The position numbers were made by a program, and so were the translations under genes. Of a stretch of DNA of 64,000 nt, positions 27,207-35,702 are shown in pieces. The stretch comes from an uncultured Acidimicrobiales bacterium (GTDB taxonomy: Bacteria; Actinomycetota; Acidimicrobiia; Acidimicrobiales; SZUA-35), in NCBI GenBank assembly GCA_938021675.1, contig CALIFY010000025.1:1-64000 (forward strand), written 5' to 3'. Every line of letters starts with the position of its first letter. The stretch's first letter is position 1. Below the pieces are notes generated by a model, which was not told the DNA's origin, did no database searches, and saw only the letters and a list, made by a program, of their open reading frames with translations.

Positions 27207-28826
27207 TTAGACCACCGAGCTATACGCCCAATGGGTGGTGTGTTCGGCGTCGAGCAGCTCGTTCATTTCCTCGGCCGCGCCCGGCCGACGGAACAGAAAG
27301 CCTTGGAGCCGGTCGACACCGAGCCGACCAAGAATCCTGGCCTGCTGCTCTGACTCGACCCCTTCGGCCACCACCGTCATCCCGATACTCGACGCAAGCG
27401 CAACAATAGCGCTCACGATTTTTCGATCGACCTCGTCGGTGGCGATGGCCTCGATGAAGGCCCGATCGATCTTGAGTGTCGACACCATAGCCAGGTTCTT
27501 CAACTGACTCAGCGAGGCCTGACTCGTACCGAAATCATCGATGGCCAACCGGACTCCCAGAAGGTCGAGTTGCCGGAGCACGACGAATGAGTGGTCGATG
27601 CGAGTCATGATCAGCTCTTCGCTCAACTCCAATTCAAGCTGCCCCGGGGGCAGACCGGTCTCGGCCAGCGCTTTGGATACCGTACCGACGAGGCTGAGGT
27701 CGAGCAGCTGCCGCTCGGCAACGTTGACGGACACCGCGATCGGTCTCCCCGCCGCGGTGCTCCAGGCAACGGCCTGGCGGCAGGCATCATGAAGCACGAT
27801 CTGGCCCAGTTCAACGATCAGTAGCGACTCGGAAGCCACCGGCAGGAAGTCGGCGGGATGCACGACGCCGCGGGTCGGATGTTCCCAGCGAACCAACGCC
27901 TCGAATCGTTCGACGCGCCCATTCCGCTGATCGACGATCGGCTGATAGTGAACCGCGACCTCTCCTCGCCCGATCCCCTGGCGCAGCTCCTGCTCCAACT
28001 CAAGTCGGGCCACAGCCTGGGCCCGAAGCGAACTGTCGAAGAAGGCGAACCGCCCCCCACCAGCCTGTTTGGCCTGGTACATGGCAACGTCTGCGTCGCG
28101 CAGCAGGTCTCCAGCCTCGGCACTATCGGGACCGGCCACCCAGGCAATCCCAATACTGCCCGACACGACCTGAGCCGATCCGTCGGCCAGAACAGTCGGC
28201 TCTTGGAGGGCCTCAGTCAGCCGTTCGGCCAGGATCTCCAAGTCGCGAACCGTAGGCAAACCAGACGACACGATCACGAACTCGTCCCCACCGAACCGTC
28301 CGATCGTGTCGACCCCACGGACCAAGCGGGCCAGACGGGCCGCAGCGACTTGCAACACCTGGTCGCCGGCGGAATGCCCGAGCGAGTCGTTTACCACCTT
28401 CAGGCGATCGAGATCACAAAACAGCACGCCGACCAGCTCACTCGGCGACCGGTCGACGAGACGCTGTTCGATGTCGGCGGCGATCCCCTTGCGATTGAGT
28501 AACCCGGTCAATTCGTCGACCAAGGCATCGCGCTCGGAGCGATCCAGCCGGCGTCGAGTCTTCATGTTGTTGCGAGCGAGATGGGTAAGCAGCCAGCTCG
28601 ACCCCGCCAGGAGCACCCCGGCTGCCAAGGCGACCCACGACCCGGCATGACCGCTTCCGGTCGCCTGTTCAAGTGTCCGCAGCGTGCGCCAAACGAATAG
28701 AGCCAACAGGGCGACGATAAGGAGAACAGGCAACCACGAAGCGCGGGCCAGCATGGCGCCGACGACCAGCGTCGGACCTTTCGAATCAGCACGACCGGCA
28801 TCGTCGTTTTGGTGATCGGTGCCCAT
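27207..28826 (-). CDS. Diguanylate cyclase/phosphodiesterase, GGDEF-EAL
   Basis: A 539-residue protein that makes or degrades cyclic di-GMP. Two hydrophobic segments (about 30-47 and 61-81) anchor it in the membrane. The GGDEF domain is intact (GRFGGDEFVI, about 176-185) with an RGVD inhibitory I-site five residues before it. The EAL domain keeps FEALVRWEHP (about 308-317), the DDFGT loop and VVAEGVES. Both activities may therefore be present; which dominates cannot be told. GGGAG precedes ATG 28826. No sensory PAS or HAMP domain is seen. Confidence 0.93.
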   Translation of the reverse strand: MGTDHQNDDAGRADSKGPTLVVGAMLARASWLPVLLIVALLALFVWRTLRTLEQATGSGHAGSWVALAAGVLLAGSSWLLTHLARNNMKTRRRLDRSERDALVDELTGLLNRKGIAADIEQRLVDRSPSELVGVLFCDLDRLKVVNDSLGHSAGDQVLQVAAARLARLVRGVDTIGRFGGDEFVIVSSGLPTVRDLEILAERLTEALQEPTVLADGSAQVVSGSIGIAWVAGPDSAEAGDLLRDADVAMYQAKQAGGGRFAFFDSSLRAQAVARLELEQELRQGIGRGEVAVHYQPIVDQRNGRVERFEALVRWEHPTRGVVHPADFLPVASESLLIVELGQIVLHDACRQAVAWSTAAGRPIAVSVNVAERQLLDLSLVGTVSKALAETGLPPGQLELELSEELIMTRIDHSFVVLRQLDLLGVRLAIDDFGTSQASLSQLKNLAMVSTLKIDRAFIEAIATDEVDRKIVSAIVALASSIGMTVVAEGVESEQQARILGRLGVDRLQGFLFRRPGAAEEMNELLDAEHTTHWAYSSVV

Positions 28827-28902
28827 AGACACTCCCGTCGGACGCCCTGACCACCTACTGACCGAATCGGGATGTTTCACCCACATCGTGTTCCGGAAAG
28901 CT

Positions 28903-29151
28903 TTAGCCGCCGACGTCCTGTCCGACGGCGTTCGGATCGGGGAAGCGAGCCGTCACCGCGAACGCCTCCCATCGACCGGGGCCGCCAGCAGAAATCAGGA
29001 AAGACACCCGAGCGCCTACCTGGATCGTCCGGGTGCCATCGGCGATCGTGGTGCAGTGGAAGTCCCAGGCGTCACCAGTTTCAGCGGTGATGGTGCCCAA
29101 ACCGACCTCGACGTCGAACCGCTCGACGATCCCGGCCGCCATACGAGCCAT
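28903..29151 (-). CDS. Cold-shock-domain-like protein
   Basis: An 82-residue small beta-barrel protein resembling the cold-shock/OB fold: GIVERFDVEVGLGTITAETG, then WDFHCTTIADGTRTIQVGARVSF and RWEAFAV. The aromatic RNP1/RNP2 residues of classical CspA are only partly kept, so nucleic-acid binding is likely but not certain. Its start overlaps the hisG stop by one base (TGATG), implying co-translation. Confidence 0.7.
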   Translation of the reverse strand: MARMAAGIVERFDVEVGLGTITAETGDAWDFHCTTIADGTRTIQVGARVSFLISAGGPGRWEAFAVTARFPDPNAVGQDVGG

Positions 29152-30029
29152 CAGGGGACGATCTTGGCCAATGGCAACTCGATGATGTCGGAGGCGCCAG
29201 CGTCCTTGAGGTCGGGAATCAAGATGTTGATATCGGCCTTTGGTACCACTGTTTCGATGGCGAACCCCGCGCCGCCATGGAGTTCGTTGACGGTCGGAGC
29301 CTTCAACGATGGGAGCAGCCCGACCACCTTGTCGAGTGAAGTCGAATCGCTGACGTTGAGCTTGACCAACACGTTGGCCCGGGCGTCGAGCGCGCCGCGG
29401 AGCAAGGTCATCAGCTGTTCCATGGCGTGACGCTTTTTCGGGTCGGCGTATGCCGCCGGATTGGCAACGACTTCGGTGTAGCTCGAGATGATGGTGTCGA
29501 TGATCTTGAGGCCAGCGGCCCGCAGCGCCCGGCCGGTCTCGGTTAGATCGACGGCAACGTCGACGATGTCGGGAACTTTGGCCTCGGTCGCACCATACGA
29601 CAACTGGATATCGGCGTCGATGCCCTTTTCAGCAAAGAAGCGCTCGGTGAGATGCGGGTATTCGGTCGATACTTTGACCCCGCTCGCCAGGTCGGTGACC
29701 GACTCGATCGGCGAGTCTTCCGGCACGGCAACCACCAGCCGGACCGGGTTCGAGGTGGCCTTCGAGTATCGAAGCTCCCCCATCGACACGATCTCGCTCG
29801 ATGTCTCCTCGACCCAATCTCGACCGGTGATTCCCAAGTCGAACAATCCATCAGCGACATAGCGAGGGATCTCTTGAGGCCTCAAGATTCGGACCTCCGA
29901 TACTCGAGGGTCGGCGATGGCGGCCGAATATTCGACCGAGGAGCTTCGCTTAACCGGGAGATCGGCTGCCTCGAAAAGCTCAAGGGTGGCCCGCTCAAGT
30001 GACCCCTTCGGAAGAACCAGTTTCAACAT
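29151..30029 (-). CDS. hisG: ATP phosphoribosyltransferase, long form
   Basis: It catalyses the first step of histidine synthesis, ATP plus PRPP. The 292-residue protein is the long homohexameric HisG with its own C-terminal ACT-like histidine-sensing domain (about 210-292, GGAGFAIETVVPKADINILIP). The catalytic part has LVLPKGSLERATLELF, DLGITGRDWVEE, KVSTEYPHLTERFF and DLTETGRALRAAGL. Start at ATG 30029 gives the family N-terminus; 64 upstream codons were discarded. No hisE is adjacent, so the pathway genes are dispersed. Confidence 0.95.
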   Translation of the reverse strand: MLKLVLPKGSLERATLELFEAADLPVKRSSSVEYSAAIADPRVSEVRILRPQEIPRYVADGLFDLGITGRDWVEETSSEIVSMGELRYSKATSNPVRLVVAVPEDSPIESVTDLASGVKVSTEYPHLTERFFAEKGIDADIQLSYGATEAKVPDIVDVAVDLTETGRALRAAGLKIIDTIISSYTEVVANPAAYADPKKRHAMEQLMTLLRGALDARANVLVKLNVSDSTSLDKVVGLLPSLKAPTVNELHGGAGFAIETVVPKADINILIPDLKDAGASDIIELPLAKIVP

Positions 30030-30065
30030 GGGTTCAACGCTAGTACCGGATCGGGCTGGCGCTGC

Positions 30066-30129
30066 CCAAAATTCCTCACCGCTTCTTCGGCAACCCGAAT
30101 TTTGGACGTCTGCCGGCATGGCGGACGTC
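30066..30129. repeat. Two adjacent inverted repeats between hisG and the M14 peptidase gene
   Basis: CCAAAATTC at 30066-30074 is exactly inverted at 30097-30105. Immediately after, GACGTCTGCC pairs with GGCGGACGTC (30105-30129, one G-U type mismatch). They lie in the 222-base region shared by two divergent genes, about 120-180 bases before the peptidase start. A TTGACA at 30132-30137 follows but has no clear -10 partner. They could be operators or leader structures. Confidence 0.5.
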
Positions 30130-30251
30130 ACTTGACAGCGGTCGAGGCAGATCATCGGCCGATGCGATGCCGACCGGACATTGCCAGCCGTCTGGGCTAT
30201 CACGGTGGGCAACGGGGGCATCAGGTACCTAGTTCTTCAGGAGGCGGGGTC

Positions 30252-32030
30252 TTGAAAGCGAACAGCAACGGTCACCTACGACGAGTGGGTGGACCGACCA
30301 TATGCGTCGTGACGACGCTGGCATTGGTGGGAATACTGGCATCGACGCTGACGGCGGGGACCGCGGCAGCCGAATCAGCCAGTCGCCTCGAACGCCATGT
30401 CACACTTCTCGAGGTATACGTCGAAGACGAGGCCGACGAACAACCCCTACTGGAAGGCGGGTACGACCTGGTGGAGGGTCGAGGTGACGACTACCTCCTC
30501 GTCATAGGAACGGACGAGACCGCTGACGAGCTGCGCGACCAGGGCTACCGGGTCATACCAAGACTCGGAACCAGCGCCTCGCCCGGCCCGGATCGGCAGG
30601 CGGTCGAACGAGACGCCCAACCCCTCTCGTTTCGCGGCGGATACCGAACCGTGGACGAACACGAGGAGCATCTGACAGCGGTCGTTTCGCAACATCCCGA
30701 CCTAGCCCGGCTGGTCGACTACGGCGACTCGTGGCTAAAAACCCAGGGCCGCGGCGGACGTGATCTTTTGGCGGTATGCATCACGAACCAACAGGCCGGT
30801 GACTGTGAACTTCTTCCAGACAGCGACAAACCTCGGGTCGTGATGATGTCGGCCATCCACCCTCGTGAGCTGGCGACAGCCGAAATCAACTGGCGCCTCG
30901 TCGACGATCTCGTCGAGGGCTACCGGTCAGACCCGGAAATCACCATGATGCTCGACACCACCGAGGTATGGATCATCCCGCTCGCCAACCCCGATGGACG
31001 CGACATCGTAGAACTCGGCGGCGGACGAGAATGGCAACGGAAGAATGCGAACGACTCGGACACCCCCGACGGCTGCAGGAGCGGTGCGCCGTTCAACCAG
31101 ATCGGGGTAGACCTGAATCGAAACGCCTCCACCTCCGATTGGGGGCGCCAGGACAACGGCAGGGTCGTTTCCGATCAGCCGTGCAGTTCTGTATTCGCGG
31201 GGCCAAGCCCAGCCTCGGAACCAGAAGAACAGGCACTCGAGAGCCTGTTCCGCTCGCTTTGGCCCGATGGCCGGGCCGATACGCCGGGCGCCGGTGCCCC
31301 GGCAGACACCGCTGGTGTGTTCATCTCCTTGCACAGCTTTTCGGACTTCGTACTGTTCCCACCAGGAGGGACGGCGGGGAAGACAGCGAACGATGCTGGA
31401 CTTCGATCGATGGGATTTCGAATGGGCCATTTCAACGGCTACCAGGTCGGTACTGCACCGGAGATTCTCTACCAAGCGCCGGGAGCCACCGATGATTTCG
31501 TCTACGAGGATCTCGGTGTCGCCAGCTACACCTATGAGGTGGGCTCGGCGGACGAATCAGCACCCTGTGGCGGATTTTTCCCCATCTACGAATGTATCGA
31601 CAACGAGTTGTGGCCCGAGAACCGCGATGCATTGTTGTACGCCATCAAAGCGGCCGGATCTCCCTACCTGACGTCCCGCGGCCCAACGGTGACCGACGTC
31701 CAAGCTCAGAATCCAGCGGCTCCCGGGAGCGCGGCCCCGATCACCGCGGTCGCCGATGATGACGCGTTGGCCACCGACGGGATTGAGCGGCCACAGGCAA
31801 CCGAGATCGTCGACGTCGAGTACTACCTCGACCAGCTACCAGACGACGGTGGTCAGCCGGTGCCGATGGCCCCGTCCGACGGAGCACTCGACGCTCCGAC
31901 CGAGCAGGTCAGCGCAAGCGTGGCGACCCAAGACCTCGCCGTTGGATCTCACACCGTCTACGTGCGAGCACGAAACGAGGCTGGATTCTGGGGGCCGTTT
32001 ACCGCCGCCAGCTTCGATGTTGCGAGCTGA
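30252..32030 (+). CDS. Secreted zinc carboxypeptidase, M14 family
   Basis: An exported 592-residue peptidase. The TTG start at 30252 is supported by AGGAGG seven bases upstream and gives a signal peptide ending near TAGTAAA-E. The M14 domain (about 145-450) keeps the zinc pair in SAIHPRELATAE (HxxE), NPDGRD, LNRNAS, the third ligand His in SLHSFSDF, and the catalytic Glu in YTYEVGS. A C-terminal beta domain of about 120 residues (VEYYLDQLPDDGGQ, then VYVRARNEAGFWG) follows. The role is probably extracellular peptide scavenging. It is monocistronic. Confidence 0.92.
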   Translation: MKANSNGHLRRVGGPTICVVTTLALVGILASTLTAGTAAAESASRLERHVTLLEVYVEDEADEQPLLEGGYDLVEGRGDDYLLVIGTDETADELRDQGYRVIPRLGTSASPGPDRQAVERDAQPLSFRGGYRTVDEHEEHLTAVVSQHPDLARLVDYGDSWLKTQGRGGRDLLAVCITNQQAGDCELLPDSDKPRVVMMSAIHPRELATAEINWRLVDDLVEGYRSDPEITMMLDTTEVWIIPLANPDGRDIVELGGGREWQRKNANDSDTPDGCRSGAPFNQIGVDLNRNASTSDWGRQDNGRVVSDQPCSSVFAGPSPASEPEEQALESLFRSLWPDGRADTPGAGAPADTAGVFISLHSFSDFVLFPPGGTAGKTANDAGLRSMGFRMGHFNGYQVGTAPEILYQAPGATDDFVYEDLGVASYTYEVGSADESAPCGGFFPIYECIDNELWPENRDALLYAIKAAGSPYLTSRGPTVTDVQAQNPAAPGSAAPITAVADDDALATDGIERPQATEIVDVEYYLDQLPDDGGQPVPMAPSDGALDAPTEQVSASVATQDLAVGSHTVYVRARNEAGFWGPFTAASFDVAS

Positions 32031-32085
32031 CCGACCGGGACGAGCCCGACGGAGTCGACGGTCGTGATCGAGCACTCTCAGGTCA

Positions 32086-33372
32086 TCAATCCTCGCCGAC
32101 GGCATCGTCAAGATCGGGGTCGAGGTCGGGGTCGAGGCCCAGAATGTGTCCCATCCGCTCTTGCTTGGTCCGCAGGTACGCGATGTTGTGTTCGGTCGGC
32201 TCGGTTCGCAAGGGAACCCGTGCGGTAATTTCAAGCCCGTAGCCGTCCAAGCCGCCATACTTTGCCGGGTTGTTGGTCATCAGGCGAATGGTCGAGATTC
32301 CGAGATCGACCAGCATCTGGGCCCCGATTCCATACTCCCGGCTGTCCGCTGGCAATCCCAACTCGAGGTTGGCGTCGACGGTGTCGAACCCGTTCTCCTG
32401 CAAACCATAGGCTCGGATTTTGTGGCCGAGACCGATGCCCCGACCCTCGTGTCCTCGTAGATACACGACGACGCCCTCGCCATCGGCGGCGATCTTTCCC
32501 AATGCCTGGTCGAGTTGTGGGCCACAATCGCATCGGAGTGAACCGAAGATGTCACCGGTCAGACACTCGGAGTGAACCCGAACCAACACATTCTGTTTCC
32601 CCGAGGGCTCGCCGGTGACGAAGGCCACGTGTTGCTCACCGTCGAGGACCGATTCGTAGACGACGGCCCGGAAATCGCCGTGTCGAGTTGGGATGGTGGC
32701 TTCGCCGACGCGAGTCACCAACTTTTCTTTCTGGCGCCGATACCTCACCAAATCGGCGATCGAGACAAAGACCAGCCCGTGCTCGTCTGCGAATTCAATC
32801 AAATCAGGGACCCGAGCCATCGAGCCATCAGGCCGCACGATTTCGCAGAGCACACCGGCTGGTTTCAATCCGGCCAGGACGGCGAGATCGATGGCGGCCT
32901 CGGTATGACCGGCACGTTTCAATACCCCGCCGGGACGGGCCCGAAGAGGAAAGATGTGGCCGGGTCGAGCTAAGTCGGCGGCGGTGGTTGACGACTCGGT
33001 CAACGACCGAATGGTCACGGCGCGATCTGCGGCCGAGATGCCGGTCGATGTTCCGTGCCGGTAGTCGACGGTTACGGTAAAGGCGGTTCGCATCGCTTCG
33101 GTGTTCTGCGCCACCATCAGCGGCAGGTCGAGTTCGTCCGCCCGCTCGTCGAGAATTGGGGCGCAGATAACGCCAGAAGAGTGGTTGACGATAAAGGCGA
33201 TGTGTTCCTCGGTGGCGAATTCCGCCGCCATGATGAGGTCGCCCTCGTTCTCGCGATCTTCGTCGTCGACGACGACCACCATCTCGCCCCGGCCTATGGC
33301 GGCCACAGCATCCTCGATGGCCGCGAATGGCGACTGGGGGTTCTGACCGTTCGGTTGTGATGATGTCGTCAT
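32086..33372 (-). CDS. ribBA: Bifunctional DHBP synthase / GTP cyclohydrolase II
   Basis: It makes both riboflavin precursors. In the 428-residue protein the N-terminal RibB half has [17 protein letters not shown] (about 36-52) and [16 protein letters not shown]. The C-terminal RibA half has the zinc motif [31 protein letters not shown] and the late [15 protein letters not shown]. All three zinc cysteines are present. The start overlaps the ribE stop by four bases. The acidic Asp/Pro repeat at the C-terminus ([10 protein letters not shown]) is unusual but harmless. Confidence 0.96.
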   Translation of the reverse strand: MTTSSQPNGQNPQSPFAAIEDAVAAIGRGEMVVVVDDEDRENEGDLIMAAEFATEEHIAFIVNHSSGVICAPILDERADELDLPLMVAQNTEAMRTAFTVTVDYRHGTSTGISAADRAVTIRSLTESSTTAADLARPGHIFPLRARPGGVLKRAGHTEAAIDLAVLAGLKPAGVLCEIVRPDGSMARVPDLIEFADEHGLVFVSIADLVRYRRQKEKLVTRVGEATIPTRHGDFRAVVYESVLDGEQHVAFVTGEPSGKQNVLVRVHSECLTGDIFGSLRCDCGPQLDQALGKIAADGEGVVVYLRGHEGRGIGLGHKIRAYGLQENGFDTVDANLELGLPADSREYGIGAQMLVDLGISTIRLMTNNPAKYGGLDGYGLEITARVPLRTEPTEHNIAYLRTKQERMGHILGLDPDLDPDLDDAVGED

Positions 33373-33950
33373 GACTGATCGGTATGTCCGACGAGTAGCC
33401 GTTCAGCATATTTCGCCATCACGTCGACCTCTATGTTGACCCGATCACCAACGCCTTTGTGGCCAAGCGATGTGACCTTCGCGGTGTGGGGGATGACGGC
33501 CACGGTGAAGCCGTCGTCGGACGGGTCGACCACGGTCAAACTGACACCATCGACCGTGATGGACCCTTTTTCGACCACGTAACGAGACAGCTCGCCCGGG
33601 ATCTTTACCTTGAGGTCAGGTACCGGATCGACGATCGTGCCAACGGCGTCGACGTGGCCTTGGACGAGATGGCCACCGAGTCGATCTGCGAGGCGAACCG
33701 GACGCTCTAGGTTGACTCGATCACCGGGTTGGAGGTCACCGAGCTGGGTTCTGGCGAAGGTTTCGGTGGTCACGTCGGCAGAAAACCAGCCGTCATCGGC
33801 GTCCCAGTCAACGACGGTCAGGCAGCAACCGTTAACGGCGATCGATGCGCCAAGTTTGGCATCGCCGAGGACGTCTCGACAGCGGACGACCAGCCGCCCA
33901 TCGTCGCGTTGCTCGATCTGACCGAGTTCTTCCACGATTCCGGTGAACAC
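33369..33950 (-). CDS. ribE: Riboflavin synthase alpha subunit
   Basis: It dismutates two 6,7-dimethyl-8-ribityllumazines to riboflavin. The 193-residue protein shows the internal duplication of the family: [12 protein letters not shown] with VNGCCLTVV in the first barrel and [15 protein letters not shown] with [16 protein letters not shown] in the second. Length is slightly below the usual 200-215. It follows ribD after a 70-base gap that contains a perfect palindrome. Lumazine synthase (ribH) is not in the window. Confidence 0.95.
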   Translation of the reverse strand: MFTGIVEELGQIEQRDDGRLVVRCRDVLGDAKLGASIAVNGCCLTVVDWDADDGWFSADVTTETFARTQLGDLQPGDRVNLERPVRLADRLGGHLVQGHVDAVGTIVDPVPDLKVKIPGELSRYVVEKGSITVDGVSLTVVDPSDDGFTVAVIPHTAKVTSLGHKGVGDRVNIEVDVMAKYAERLLVGHTDQS

Positions 33951-34005
33951 CTACACCTACCTCTACTCTTCGGACCCCACGTGAGGCACCGATTGGTGAT
34001 GCTAA

Positions 34006-34027
34006 GACTTAAACATATGTTTAAGTC
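34006..34027. promoter_or_regulatory. Perfect 22-bp A+T-rich palindrome at the ribD/ribE junction
   Basis: The half-site GACTTAAACAT is followed by its exact complement, ATGTTTAAGTC, with no spacer. It covers the ribD stop codon and lies about 57 bases upstream of the ribE start. Its composition contrasts sharply with the flanks. This is the look of an operator for a dimeric regulator; a terminator role is unlikely because a spacer-free palindrome leaves little loop. Confidence 0.55.
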
Positions 34028-35055
34028 AATTCTAGGTCGATTCGGAGATCGTCTCCGACTTGACTGATCGACGTGATCTGACCCCGGTTGAGATCACCGA
34101 TGGAGTTCGCCCCCGGCCCGTCGAACATCCCTCGCCCATCGCTGCCCCCCATCAACGCCGGCGCAAGGTACAACACATATCGATTGACCAATCCCTGACG
34201 AAGGAACTGTCCGGCAACCGAAGAGCCGCCCTCGACCATCAGCTGAAGGACCTCTCGACGGCCAAGTTCATCGAGTACACCATCGAGCGGACCAGACATC
34301 TCAAGGCACGGATGAATAGCGGCCTCGGGAGATGCCGAGCCCAGCACCACCCGTAACGGTTCCCGAACCACCTGACCATCTGGAGCCTCCACCCCCCGCA
34401 CGGTGAGTCGTGGATTGTCGGCCCGAACGGTCCCCGCACCGACGAGGATGGCGTCGGACTCGGCCCGGAGCCGGTGAGTATCGGCCCTGGCGTCGGCACC
34501 GGTTATCCATTGGCTTGAGCCGTCGGCCGCCGCGGTCCGTCCGTCCATCGTCGCCGCCACTTTGAGTACCACATACGGTCTTCCGGTCCGCCGTTGATGC
34601 AGGTACGGGGCCAGCTGCCGCTCGACCATCCCAGCTCCGACGCCAACCAGCACCTCGATTCCCGCCTTCTGTAACGCGTCGATGCCGGCCCCGGCCACCT
34701 TCGGATCCGGGTCGGCAAGGCCGACGACAACCCGAGCGAGGCCGGCGGCGATAATGGCATCGACGCAGGGTGGGGTTCTCCCCTGGTGGGCGCAAGGCTC
34801 CAAGGTGACGTACATCGTGGCACCCTCGGCCCGCCCCCCGGCCCGGGCAAGTGCCACACGTTCGGCGTGATCGCCGCCGGGTCGCCTGGTCGATCCTTCG
34901 AAACTGGTCCCATCGACGGCGACGACCACCGCGCCGACCCAGGGGTTCGGCGGGGCCAACAACCGGCTGTGATCGCCTCGACCAACAGCCCGGGCCATCA
35001 ACTGCTCGTCTGCCGAGACGTCCGGTGTCATCGCTCGAGGCGACGGATACTCCAC
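34021..35055 (-). CDS. ribD: Riboflavin biosynthesis deaminase/reductase RibD
   Basis: The 344-residue bifunctional enzyme deaminates and then reduces the pyrimidine intermediate. The deaminase half has PNPWVGAVV, the zinc motif HAERVAL and PCAHQGRTPPC. The reductase half has RPYVVLKVAATMDGRTA, SQWITG, ILVGAGTVRADNPRLTVR and LMVEGGSSVAGQFL. The GTG at 35055 has GAGG five bases upstream; TTG 35058 and ATG 35031 are alternatives. It starts only a few bases after the MoaB-like gene. Confidence 0.94.
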   Translation of the reverse strand: MEYPSPRAMTPDVSADEQLMARAVGRGDHSRLLAPPNPWVGAVVVAVDGTSFEGSTRRPGGDHAERVALARAGGRAEGATMYVTLEPCAHQGRTPPCVDAIIAAGLARVVVGLADPDPKVAGAGIDALQKAGIEVLVGVGAGMVERQLAPYLHQRRTGRPYVVLKVAATMDGRTAAADGSSQWITGADARADTHRLRAESDAILVGAGTVRADNPRLTVRGVEAPDGQVVREPLRVVLGSASPEAAIHPCLEMSGPLDGVLDELGRREVLQLMVEGGSSVAGQFLRQGLVNRYVLYLAPALMGGSDGRGMFDGPGANSIGDLNRGQITSISQVGDDLRIDLELT

Positions 35056-35062
35056 CAATGCC

Positions 35063-35554
35063 TCAATGGGGCCGGCCGCCGGCCAACAGATCTACCGCAT
35101 GGCCCAACACATCGATAACCGCGTCCAGCGTCTCCACCGCTCCCGTCGTCGATCCTGGTGTATTTAGGATCAACGCCTCGCCCCGGGTCCCGGCAATGGC
35201 TCTACTCAGACGACCAAGACCGTCCGGGTTACACAATCGCATCGCCTCGGCCAGACCGGGGGCCTCCCGTTCGATGGCCGCTCTCGTTCCTTCGGGGGTG
35301 AGGTCTCGCGGCCCGAACCCGGTTCCTCCGGTCGTCACGATTACCCCCGAGAATCCTTCGGCGAGTTCGATCAGCGTGTCGCGCACCGTCTCCACTCCGT
35401 CGGCGATGTGTCGATGATCGACAACCTCCCAGCCCGCGCTCGTCAATCGATCGACCAACGCCCGACCGGAGCGGTCTTCGCGAGTCCCCGCTACGACTCC
35501 GTCGGACGCGGTGACAATCTTTGCCCTCTGTTGCATTTCGGCATGATTGACCAT
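35063..35554 (-). CDS. MoaB/MogA-family molybdopterin-binding protein
   Basis: The 163-residue protein matches the MoCF-binding fold: VTASDGVVAGTREDRSG near the N-terminus, VIVTTGGTGFGPRDLTPEGT and LNTPGSTTGAVETLDAV. Family members adenylylate or bind molybdopterin; some MoaB-type proteins have no proven role. No other molybdenum cofactor gene is nearby. Instead the gene heads the riboflavin set, nearly touching ribD. ATG 35554 or 35536 may be used. It is divergent from the PLP enzyme gene. Confidence 0.88.
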   Translation of the reverse strand: MVNHAEMQQRAKIVTASDGVVAGTREDRSGRALVDRLTSAGWEVVDHRHIADGVETVRDTLIELAEGFSGVIVTTGGTGFGPRDLTPEGTRAAIEREAPGLAEAMRLCNPDGLGRLSRAIAGTRGEALILNTPGSTTGAVETLDAVIDVLGHAVDLLAGGRPH

Positions 35555-35583
35555 TGTCGCCTAGTGTGCCAGCTGCCTCTGCG

Positions 35584-35655
35584 AATACTGCCGCCTCGCT
35601 CCACACCGTGGCCTGTCTGAAGACCGCGGCCCCTTTGAATACTGCGGCCGTCGGC
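35584..35655. repeat. Imperfect 18-bp tandem repeat, four copies
   Basis: Four consecutive 18-base units beginning at 35584, 35602, 35620 and 35638 share the pattern aaKACYGCSGCC with diverging tails. They occupy the divergent region between the MoaB-like and PLP-enzyme genes. The period of 18 keeps a reading frame, and the minus-strand frame reads AAVF-type repeats, so an extended coding origin is conceivable, but no start signal supports it. Confidence 0.6.
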
Positions 35656-35702
35656 AACAAAGATTCGGCGACACCGGTCACTGTCGCTACGATGCCCTTT
35701 CC

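Noticed and set aside
30030-30251. Possible c-di-AMP or c-di-GMP riboswitch before the secreted peptidase
   Set aside because: Actinobacterial peptidases often carry ydaO-type elements, but the conserved core sequences of ydaO or GEMM are not present here.
33951-34020. FMN riboswitch in front of riboflavin genes
   Set aside because: The ribD-ribE gap is too short, and the conserved RFN-element blocks are not seen here or upstream of the MoaB-like gene.
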